NCBI GenBank assembly: GCA_964030475.1
Contig: CAXIPT010000001.1
Location: 17,644,514-17,708,513 of the forward strand
Source: Tethya wilhelma
Taxonomy: Eukaryota; Porifera; Demospongiae; Tethyida; Tethyidae
Direction: 5' to 3'
Length of the DNA stretch: 64,000 bases
Translations under genes and position numbers: made by a program
The notes under the pieces: generated by a model
Database searches by the model: none
What the model saw: only the letters and a program-made list of their open reading frames with translations
Told to the model about the DNA's origin: nothing
Shown: in pieces, positions 1-8,891 of the stretch
Layout: each line of letters starts with the position of its first letter
How positions within the stretch are numbered: position 1 is the first letter of the stretch

Positions 1-33
1 GAAATTAACGTTGTTGTGGTTTTACATCTCATA

Positions 34-253
34 TACCGTATAGCGGGTAAATTTGGTAAGAAATAAATTTGGCAAATTAGCAAATTATTTTGCAAATCGC
101 CAAATTAAAAATCGCTAAATTATTGTATAATTATAAACAAAGCAGTGTGTGGAATTAATTTTGCCAAATTATAATTAAATCAGCAAAATCATCAAACATG
201 CTAAAATGGGAATTTGCCAATTTAAGCCTGCCAAATTTACCCGCTATACGGTA
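34..253. mobile_element. MITE, TACCGTATAGCGGG family
   Basis: The stretch starts with TACCGTATAGCGGGTAAATT and ends with its inverted complement (AATTTACCCGCTATACGGTA). The interior is AT-rich and non-coding. Related elements with the same termini occur at 5383-5560, 21347-21516, 29518-29704, 43143-43308 and, more diverged, 60395-60529. It is a non-autonomous inverted-repeat element. The rest of 1-599 is AT-rich and shows no coding sequence; it is probably the last intron of the Death-domain gene that follows. Confidence 0.75.
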
Positions 254-599
254 GTACAGTGCACATCAAGTTTAAAACTGGAATAATAATAATAACTATA
301 ATGCCGTAACTTTTTTGGTGGATGACTGTATGCATATGTTGCTTTGATCTACAATTATGGAATGACTCCCATAATATTATACTTGTAGTACTGTAGATCA
401 TTTTTTTACTCACTTGACAGGTTATGATAACCAACACTCAGAAAGTACAGATTGTGACTACGGTATATCTTTGCTACCAAAAAAATGTAAGCCACTAATA
501 ATAAGATCTGCCTGCGGTTAGTACATGTAGTTATATAGTAAATCTTATTAATACTTCAAAATTTAGCCATGCAGTATATTCATAACTGTTTTATTTCAG

Positions 600-949
600 C
601 TGACAGACCCTCATTGAAAGACCTTCAACTACTGAAATGCCGAGGTGGAAGGAGACTGAGAGTCATTGATACTGTAGCTGCTGATTGGAAGCCTCTTGCT
701 GTTTCCCTGGGCTTTGAAGGACCTGCCATAGAGTGTATAGAGATGGAATCACTCTCAAAACCTATAGACGCCTGTTATCGGGTGTTTACCAAGTGGCTAG
801 ATGGTGGTGATGGTCTGTGTGAACCAGTCACCTGGGCTACACTCATTGAGTGTCTAACAGATACTGGGTTGATGGACATTGCTGAACAATTGGAAGAAAT
901 CACACAATCAGTAAGCATTCGCAAGCTCTTGATAACTGACACTAAATGA
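600..949 (+). CDS. Death-domain protein, 3'-terminal exon (partial gene)
   Basis: An open exon starts after a splice acceptor (tttatttcag, AG at 598-599) and ends at TGA 947-949, giving about 116 residues. The sequence has the helical pattern of a Death domain: a tryptophan-containing helix (ADWKPLAVSLGF), then IECIEME, a YRVFTKWLDGG helix, the usual TWATLIECL segment and a closing LMDIAEQLEEI helix. Death domains mediate homotypic interaction in apoptosis and innate signalling. The upstream exons lie before the window, so the full architecture is unknown. A Death domain also closes the pseudokinase/Roc-COR gene at 39.5-46.9 kb, so the two may be paralogues, but nothing here proves that. Confidence 0.7.
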
Positions 950-1264
950 CTATAATTGACACTGAGCTTGAACATTTATTCATCCTTATAATAGGTTTAT
1001 AATTGAAAGTATCATTGTGACAATATCAGTGACCAATCATCACTGCATGTTCCAGACTGTGCTGCACTAGCTAGCTATAACTAGTAATATTAATTATCTA
1101 ATATACAAATAATTACAATTGTATGCTTATTTTATTAATTTTTTTTTAGTTTTGTGACTATAATAATAATTATTATTATCATGTATGTATGTTTTACTAT
1201 AATTTCCAGTATAGGTTTGACTGAATGACAAAAAAATTTAAAGCTGCATGAATTTGCCAAAAAT

Positions 1265-2828
1265 TTACAATCCAATAATTCTCTTTGTTTGTACAAGATC
1301 TGATCTGTCACCACTGGTGCCAGTATTGTCATGATAATCAACCACAGGGACATGTTGTGATGATGACTGCAAGTGTTCAACTACTCTCTTGTTCACAATG
1401 GCATTCCTCTTCTCAGACGCATTCTATACAAATAGTTAAACAACCACAACAGTAAAGATACCAAAATTAGATTAGGATTCAATCACTCAAATTCACTGAT
1501 GTTTGCCTTACTTTTATTTGCATTGCCATTCGTACATCTCTCTTGTGTGTCATGAATGAAGTAGCCTTGCATTTGGCGGCCGTGGAGCCCACTCTACCTG
1601 TCCTCCCAACTCTATGGAGATAGTCTGCCAGTGTGAGGGGAAAGTCAAACAGGATCACATGGCCTACCTGAAACAGAAATAATGAATTTAGTTGCAACAC
1701 ATTTAGTTTGTTAGTGTAAGCATTTCTCCTTACGTGGCTTGAATCGATTCCTCTGGATGCAATATCTGTGCACACAAGAACTCTCGACGAACTGCTTTGT
1801 TGAAATTCTTTCAAAATGTTCTTCCGATCCTTTCAGTGGCAAAAGAAACAAAACACAGTCTCAATACATGTAGTCCACAAACTAGAAAACTATTGACAAC
1901 ATGGCTGTTGTTAGTGTACAGTGTGTATGGTTCCACTAACCACGGGTGAGAATCCACCGTGAAGTTTGATAACAGGTATGTTGTTGTTTGCCAGATAGTG
2001 TGCAGTCCAGTCACAACTTGGAACCGTGTTACAGAACACTATGACAACATCATCACGATTGTGTTGAAGCAGAGAGAGAAGATTCTCTAAAACAAACAAA
2101 CAAACAAAAAAAATCACAATTTAAAGTTGACCCTCTATAGCTACAGAATAAAAGCACTGCCACACCTTACCAGCTTTCTCATTTTGTCTGAGTTTTATAA
2201 ACTTCTGCTGAACATGAGGAAGGATTTGATGTAGACCTTTGCTTGTGACAGTTTGAATGTTCTAATTGTAGGTTAACAACTGAAAAATAATTTCACAAAC
2301 ATCTCATGCATATAGAGTACACTACACTCACTGGTACTAATGCTTTGACTTTTTTCAACATTTCATTGGAAAGAGTGGCACCGACAATAGTCACTTGAGC
2401 ACCCTCTCCAACGTCCAACCTGTTGGCTGGTTTCTTAGCACGAATCTTGATCGACTTCAAGATGCTGACAGTGGCATCAGCAAAGGACTCATCAAAGAGA
2501 GTGTCGGCTTCATCGATGATCAGGTGGTTGATGTCTGAGAGGAACAGGCGATGCTCTCTCCGATACTTCAGCAGTGAGTCAGGTGTTGCAATGGCCACGT
2601 CAACAGCCTTCTCCAAACTCTCCTTTATGAATCTCTAAGCAAATGAATCAGTGCATGTGAAGAACGTCAGTCATGATGTGTGTTCACACACCAATACACT
2701 ATTGACAAATGGAGGTGCTAATCTATCAAGCTAGACATTTACTCCCTGCCTTTGGGAGTGATAAATACGGGTCTTGTTCAACAGACTAGTGGGTGTGCAA
2801 GTGTTTCCATGAAAAACAGTACACAAAT

Positions 2829-2889
<61 letters not shown>

Positions 2890-3616
2890 CCTCTTGGTTC
2901 CTCCAATGAGGCCTACAGCTCTGAATCGTGCCTCGTGACACAGAGACTTTGAGACAGAGAGCACTTGAGCTGCCAGGTCTCTGGAAGGTAGCAGAATCAA
3001 CGCTCGTGGTCTCTTTAGCCGTGGGATCACTCCGTGGTGCTCCTCCTCATTCCTCAATCGACTGATCAGTGGAGCCAAATAGGCAATGGTCTTACCCGAG
3101 CCTGGTAAGGTCAAAGGTTAAAATATCGTTGAAATTATAAAACTTACAGACTAGGCATGTGGATAGTGCAATTTTAAAATATCAGGTTAACATTACCAGT
3201 TTCAGCTGCACAAAGAATGTTCTTTCCACGTTGTATCTTTGGTATTGACAGCATCTGTATGACAGTTGGCTGTACGACCCCTATACCACTGAGAGCCTGG
3301 ACCACATCCTTACGAAGATGAAGCTGTGCAAAGTTCTCCACAATTCCAATGCCTTGAGCATTTAGATTGCCCACTTGCAGTGCTGGATGCTACAATGAAA
3401 AGGCACTAGAGTAGATGAACAGTCTCACACTACACTCAGTCATACCTGAGCATCAAGTGGTGGCTTGATAACAATGTTGGTTATCTTTCTTGGAGGTATA
3501 TCTCTCAGTCTAGCTGATCTAATTCGACCAAATCCAAGTGGTGGGAGCTTCCTTCTTCGATTTCCATCCCTAATTCTACTTCTGGTGGCTGCACCAAGTC
3601 TCCAAGTAAGTTTCAT
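1265..3616 (-). CDS. DDX28: DEAD-box RNA helicase DDX28 (mitochondrial type)
   Basis: Nine exons can be chained in phase on the minus strand: 3446-3616 (ATG), 3197-3389, 2890-3101, 2332-2634, about 2171-2261, 1941-2086, then about 1728-1830, 1520-1668 and 1265-1423 (stop). Helicase motifs appear in order: Q motif (GVVQPTVIQ), motif I split by an intron (AAETG/SGKT), Ia [10 protein letters not shown], Ib [39 protein letters not shown] and [10 protein letters not shown]. The diagnostic DDX28 features are [25 protein letters not shown] in place of the usual SAT, and [12 protein letters not shown] between the two RecA lobes. DDX28 acts in mitochondrial ribosome assembly in mammals. The N-terminus is Arg-rich with few acids ([16 protein letters not shown]), which suits a mitochondrial targeting peptide. 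It is about 500 residues, near the family length. It is head to head with the BABAM2-like gene, 68 bp between ATGs. Confidence 0.88.
2838..2886. repeat. (CA)n microsatellite in DDX28 intron
   Basis: A pure CA run sits directly behind the 5' splice site of DDX28 exon 3 (on the transcribed strand, a TG run follows the donor). The same arrangement recurs at 12835-12910, 16028-16082, 18960-18982, 19190-19228, 22199-22270, 23794-23833 and 49438-49474. Translated repeat reading frames here are not genes. Confidence 0.9.
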
Positions 3617-3684
3617 GGTCCACGTGGGCAGTGGGCGTTATTTGGAATACGCGGATTTGCGCACATTTTTATCTAGAGGAAACG
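3617..3684. promoter_or_regulatory. Bidirectional promoter, DDX28 / BABAM2-like
   Basis: Only 68 bp separate the two start codons (minus ATG at 3614-3616, plus ATG at 3685-3687). The interval holds a CACGTG E-box (3620-3625) and no TATA box that I can see. Both 5' UTRs must overlap or be very short, so the core promoter is probably shared. Confidence 0.6.
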
Positions 3685-4298
3685 ATGGCTGGCGAGACGC
3701 TGTTGAACCACTCTGTGAGTAGCGACACCAGGAACACCTGTGCAAAGATCCACCCTGCTTTGCTCCCCTTTGTGGAACAGTGTCTCGCCAACGACGCTCT
3801 GAATACTCAAGGCGGTGTCCTGGAAGTGACCAAACCACAGGGAAGGTGCGTGACACTCAGAGTGCGCGAATATTTCAAAGCACAATTCTGTTTTCCACCA
3901 TCTGCAGCGCATTAGAGTTTGAAAACGGCCGGTCCTGTGACAGATTCATGCTAGGAATACCCTACTGTGGAACACAAATCTCTTGTATGTTTGTAGGATG
4001 ATGTTTTTGAGTGTGCACTGTCAGCACTTGTGTAGGTCTGCGCCTCCTCCTCCCCCACTCATTATGTAAATCATTTCTTTCCATCCAGGGGAGGTGATAT
4101 TTGATCGCAATGAACCATCTCAGCCGCCAGACATTATCTTCAGTAGTGACGATGATCGTACAGAGTTTAGTCCAGACATAGAGAAATTACATGTAAGCAC
4201 ATACAGACTGATGGTGTTATTTAACGTCTAACGATCACATGCATTTGTGTTCACCAAGCTGTTTGTGTGTAAATCCAATACTTGACACTGATGTTTGC

Positions 4299-4329
<31 letters not shown>

Positions 4330-4969
4330 ACACACACACACACACACGGCAATGTTAAACTCCAAACACAGACCCTGTCTAAATGGTCCCTCCACAATCC
4401 CAAATGCCTCTCCACCCTCCTAGAGGAGGTGCTGTCAGAGTACAGGTCACATCACAAGTCCCTAGCCAGTCGATATGAGAGACTGCAGTGTGAGCTTCAT
4501 CTCCTCTTGGATAGTAAGGACTACACCAACTTTGATGTCCACTGCTCCATAGCAGCTGACAGTGTAAGGCGAACAAATGACATCTACAGTTAGCTTATCC
4601 ACCTGCACACTATTACATGTGGCAACACTATATCTATTTAAACCCTATTGTGTACAAACTAGATTGTTTCATATGCTGTTTTCATTATAAAAATTGTCAC
4701 TGAAACATGTACTTTTTATAGTAGTGTTTCATATACATGTACACAGAATTACTTGTTAATATGCTCTTTGCTATCTTTAGAAAACATTTGAACCTGTCAC
4801 AAAGGTTTATATTCCTCTCGACATTGACTTCTCAGCTGCTCCAGCCTATCTCACCAAGGTATAGCTAGCTAGCAGGTGTGTGTGTGGTGCACCTTGTACT
4901 CCAACAAGGTGGTAGCTTGTATCTTGCTTTGTAAGAATTGAAAGCACTACAAGTGTTAATTGGCTCATG

Positions 4970-5049
<80 letters not shown>

Positions 5050-8000
5050 NGTCTAATATCGATCTAATGTTCATAATGATTAACCCCTTACAGCTTGCTA
5101 AGGAAGCTTACGACCAGAAACCACACCTACAACATGATGTTTGCTCAAATCGGATCAATGTAGCAGTGAGTGAGCACTATACGAGTGACCACACAAGTAT
5201 TGTATGTGGTGTGTTACTAAATCTGTATCTATGGTTATAGCTGGACATGGGCTGTTGGCTGTCCATCTTACACCTGAGAGAGTATGAGGGAGAAAACAAC
5301 AAACCACAGGTAGCTAAAATTATATTATTTTACATAAAACTTTGTTTCCTTTCACATTCCCTTATACTAGTAGTACCTCATATACCGTATAGCGGGAAAG
5401 TTTGGCAAGGTTTAACTTCATGGATCACGATCCATCTGCGAAAGTTTTTATCCATGAAATTCTCCATAATATACTGTATGGGCATCGCACAACTCGTCTG
5501 CAAAAGTTAAATGTTTGACAAGAGACATTTGACACTGCAAAGCTCTCCTGCTATACGGTAGTCTATTGTCCATCACGCTGCAGTTGACCACACCCCTGCC
5601 CCCTCCCCGATGGGACCTCGTGGTGTCTCTGAAGCAGCTCCTCCGTGACAACCACCATCATCACTCTGTCCTCGTGTCCCCTCGTCCAGCCACAGTAGGA
5701 TTCACCGAGGGATCCGAGTTGAGAGATGCCGGGGTCACTCCTCTCAACACCACACAGATCAAGAACCTTGCTGTTGAGTGAGTTAGAACAATGATAATCT
5801 ACATCATTGTTTTGTTGTTGTTTTTTTTATGGTACAGGAGGTTACTATTACAATGTTGCACTGTCAGTCAAGAGTGTATGTATTTTAACACAAAATGTCC
5901 CACTAAGAGTCTTGATTGCCAACGTAGCTTCATTCCTGCTTCTTTGTTGCTGTCCTGTTGATCACTGGTAGTGCAAACCAGAGAGCAATCGCGGAGAGCG
6001 GGGCAAAGATGTAGTTGCCGATCGCACCAGGTGGCAGGTTCTCCACTACAATTGGCTTCATTACCTCCAGCACAAATCGCATCGTCCAGTCGACCAACTG
6101 GAGCATCAGGGCAAAAGGCACGAGGAACCGGTAACGTAAGATGATGACCCACGCTACAACGGCAAGGAGGAGTTGTTCAAGACCCCACTGAGCAAAGAGA
6201 TGGACTAGGTTGTTGCCACCGGCACCCTCGAGCTCAATTCCGGCAATGCTGTTAGCTCCTCCATCCTTGGCAAATATGTGAATTAGGCTGCGAGCCGTTG
6301 TGAGGATTGAGAGGGCAATGAGGTACCACATCGAAACACGGGATCCCTGGTAGCCGTCCTCGGGCCGGGCCAATAGGAACGAGAGATCTCTCATGTTATG
6401 CTTCCTTTTATTAGTGTAGTCTGTCTTTGGCTGTCTCCGGTCTTCTGGGCTGTCGGCAAACGGCGTTCTTACAGAGGTCAAAGGACACATCCCGATGCGC
6501 GCGCGCGCACGTGACATTTCTAGGTGTACGCGCTCTCTGCGCATGCGCTACTCGCTCTCTCCTCATGCAATGACAATGGTATAGATCACAATGTGTCCTG
6601 CTCTCTCTCCACTCCTCACGAATATTACACACTCTATGTTTGAATAATATGTAAAGTCTTGAGCTGTATGTAGGGTGTCCAACGTGAAATTTCAATAGTG
6701 GCAAATTGAAGTCATTGCTAGTTATTTGTGTAGACCTACTATAGGTCAACTGAAAAATATATCTGGTTTGATGCAATCACGCATTGTTTTCCTTTGCGAG
6801 GCATTTTACTAAAAACACAAATTCGCAAACAATGGTCACGTGACCAAAATGCCATACTAGGTTCACTACAATAGCAAATTTGGTGAGGCCTGGCTGTAAG
6901 CAATGTTCTAGGACTATGTTATCTTTTTATGAGTGTTTGCAAGATTCTTACTGCTTGTGACAAATGCGGCAAAAGCACGCGGTGTACGTGCATGCGTACT
7001 TACGCGTACTAAATTCTGGTCACGTGACCGTTATTTTGCGAATTTGTGTTTTATTGAAACGCCTCGCGAAGGAAAACAATGCATAATTACATCAAACCAT
7101 ATATATTTTTCAGTTGACCTATAGTAGGTCTACACAAATAACTAGCAATGACTTCAATTTGCTACTCTTTTCACGTTGGACACCCTACTGTATGAATGAT
7201 TGTACCAATGTGTTCAATGCTCCTGTTTGATTATTGCAGTGGCAGTATCTTCAACAAGTTTATCAAGAGAGTCACTCATGTCTACAACGAAGAGAGGTAA
7301 GCAGTAGTAGCAGAAAAACAATTAGTATGTTAGTGTTAGTGTATTTTGTGTATGTATGTGTGTGTGTTCTATACACAATACAGGCTTCAGAAGTGGTTGT
7401 TTGAACTCTCCAGCAGCTGTTCTGATCCTCAGCTGAAGGTGACCTCGACCCCTGGTCTCTCTGTCAACAAGATGACCTCCACTCTTCACATCATGGACCC
7501 CTCATCACTGGCTCCAACTGCAAGGTGGGTGGTTAGTACTGGTGCTTACAGAGCTGTGTACATTAGACACACAGTGGCACACACACACACTTACCCACAC
7601 TTCATTTGGGCAACCACTGACTTGTAATTTTGTAATAATTTTTCATTCAGTTGCACTATCAGCATTGAGTTGTCTGTGGATGAGGTATCAGTGAAGCAGA
7701 TTGATGGAGAGCTGTGCCAATTGCCCATGGAGAAAGAGAGACTGCTACGAGTACTAAGACACCAGGTATACAATGGCATTGCTGTAGTGCTAGTTCTAAT
7801 ACACAGGCTATAATGGTTCCCTCCATAGTTGATACAGACTACCTGTGCCTTGTGCATGGATCATATCTCACTCCCCACTCCAGGTGGTGGTGCATAGGAT
7901 GCAAGAAGTTAGCAAACTAGCCAAGCAGAGGAATTGGCACATTGTCCACATGCACCCCCGTCCCTTGCTCTCTCCTGCTCTGGCAAAGTCAAATGAGAGC

Positions 8001-8317
8001 TACATGGAGGCCTGTTCCCTTGTCATGGAAACACCAGATGCTAAGACGTAAGGCAATGATCAGTCAAGACACCTTCCAACTCAACCTTGGCTCTTTGATT
8101 TACCCACACTGTTTCAATCCCATAATTATACAGGAAACTGGAGGTGTTGCTGGAGTGGTCTAAGGTCTCTGTTAATCACCAGCAGTTTGCCAGTTGGATG
8201 AATTCTGAGGACAAGGACACGAGCTCCTTGGCCCCTCAGTCTAGAACTGTAGCCTTCAACTTAAAGACTGGACTGAATTTCCAACAGCAATTCACCAATC
8301 TCCTCAGTTCTGTTTAG
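3685..8317 (+). CDS. BABAM2: BABAM2/BRE-like protein with unassigned C-terminal half
   Basis: Thirteen exons chain in phase: 3685-3845, 3908-3984, 4089-4192, 4372-4563, 4781-4858, 5094-5165, 5241-5309, 5584-5777, 7240-7296, 7384-7524, 7651-7764, 7884-8047, 8134-8317 (TAG), about 535 codons. The first half matches BABAM2 (BRE/BRCC45), the UEV-fold scaffold of the BRCA1-A and BRISC deubiquitinase complexes: CDRFMLGIPYCG, then W-E-V-I-F-D, QPPDIIF, the LSKWSLHNPKCL segment, a YRSHHKSL helix, and PLDIDFSAAPAYLTK. The second half (from about 5584) has a poly-His patch, LLEWSKV and NFQQQF motifs that I cannot align to BABAM2, which is only about 380 residues. It may be a lineage-specific extension, a strongly diverged second UEV region or a second gene. 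The intron 5778-7239 contains a gene on the other strand and two transposons lie in introns. Confidence 0.72.
4971..5050. repeat. (CT)n microsatellite ending in a single N
   Basis: A CT run in the fifth BABAM2-like intron ends at an N (5050). The N probably marks an unresolved repeat length or a scaffold join. The exons on both sides stay in phase. Confidence 0.85.
5383..5560. mobile_element. MITE, TACCGTATAGCGGG family
   Basis: Termini TACCGTATAGCGGGAAAGTT and the imperfect complement ending CTATACGGTA. It lies in the intron just upstream of the exon that starts at 5584, only 23 bp from that splice acceptor. Confidence 0.75.
5930..6394 (-). CDS. Intronless four-helix membrane protein of bacterial type
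   Basis: A single uninterrupted frame of 154 codons starts at ATG 6392-6394 and stops at 5930. The start was chosen because the conserved-looking sequence begins there (MRDLSFLLARPEDGYQGSR); the frame stays open further upstream but that part is Arg-rich and looks like 5' UTR. Four hydrophobic segments are visible, at about residues 21-42, 69-90, 91-112 and 124-146. Motifs: RPEDGYQGSR at the N-terminus, TTARSLIHIFAKDGGA after helix 1, QWGLEQLLLA in helix 2, and LPPGAIGNYI before helix 4. I associate this motif set with small uncharacterised membrane proteins of bacteria; I know no animal family like it. It is nested in a BABAM2-like intron, on the opposite strand, and its GC content looks higher than the flanks. 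Function unknown. A transfer from bacteria is an inference to be tested by a protein search. Confidence 0.65.
   Translation of the reverse strand: MRDLSFLLARPEDGYQGSRVSMWYLIALSILTTARSLIHIFAKDGGANSIAGIELEGAGGNNLVHLFAQWGLEQLLLAVVAWVIILRYRFLVPFALMLQLVDWTMRFVLEVMKPIVVENLPPGAIGNYIFAPLSAIALWFALPVINRTATKKQE
6671..7187. mobile_element. Long fold-back element with 7 bp target duplication
   Basis: The arms 6671 to about 6845 and about 7018 to 7187 are inverted copies of each other over about 170 bp. Termini are TAGGGTGTCCAACGTGAAA and its complement. CTGTATG occurs directly outside both ends (6664-6670 and 7188-7194), a 7 bp target-site duplication. The arms carry a TCACGTGA-type palindrome near the central loop. 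No transposase frame is present. It sits immediately upstream of the bacterial-type membrane gene. Confidence 0.8.
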
Positions 8318-8506
8318 ACAATGTCATGCAAAAACACAACATATACATGCAGTACAATTATTATTTTCTTCAAAGTATAATTATAATGTACATAATAATT
8401 ATTATTATAATCTTTGATAAAGATGCATCTGTGTATGTAGCTTGTACACATGCATTGCCAAATGAATCATACATTGATTGTTAATCTGAATGTGGTGAAT
8501 CGGTAT
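8318..8506. other. 3' flank of the BABAM2-like gene
   Basis: AT-rich intergenic sequence between the BABAM2-like stop codon and the transposon at 8507. I see no coding sequence. AATAAT-rich stretches around 8360-8410 may hold the polyadenylation signal. Confidence 0.5.
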
Positions 8507-8891
8507 CAGTGGCGGATCTAGGATTTTTGAAAGGGGGTTTCTAACAATAGTGCGCGCGAAGCGCGCGAAAAATTTTGGAGTAGCCACGCCCACTTTTGCT
8601 AAAACGCGCCTATTTTACGCGTACAGCCCCACCCATTTTCCACCTGCATGAACTTTGCACTTTACCACGAGCGTCGATCGCGCTAGTGAGCTGACTAGCT
8701 AGCTGTTTTGTGCAAGTATCCAAGCTTTCTACTCGTATTTCTTGTTCTAAATTATCTCTCAAGACTCTCCAAGTAAGTATTTTCTACTTGTAAGTTAGCC
8801 TTCTATTGTTTCTTGTAAAAAAATTATAAGCTGGCCTGGCCAAAAGGGGGTTTCCACGGAAACTACGGAAACCCCTCTGGATCCGCCACTG
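8507..8891. mobile_element. 385 bp MITE, CAGTGGCGGATC termini, copy 1
   Basis: The element starts CAGTGGCGGATCTAGGATTT and ends with GATCCGCCACTG. GGTAT is duplicated on both sides (8502-8506 and 8892-8896), so the target duplication is 5 bp. A second copy of exactly the same length lies inverted at 46511-46895. The interior has GC-rich palindromes (tgcgcgcgaagcgcgcg) and no transposase. The 3' part of the HAP2 coding frame runs into it. Confidence 0.9.

Noticed and set aside
2752..2952. Open frames made of TH or CV dipeptide repeats
   Set aside because: They are translations of CA/TG microsatellites next to splice sites; the same happens at 12.8, 22.2, 26.5 and 49.4 kb.
5930..6394. Bacterial contamination in the assembly
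   Set aside because: Both flanks are exons of the same host gene in phase, and a host-type transposon lies next to it. A contaminating contig would not sit there without Ns.
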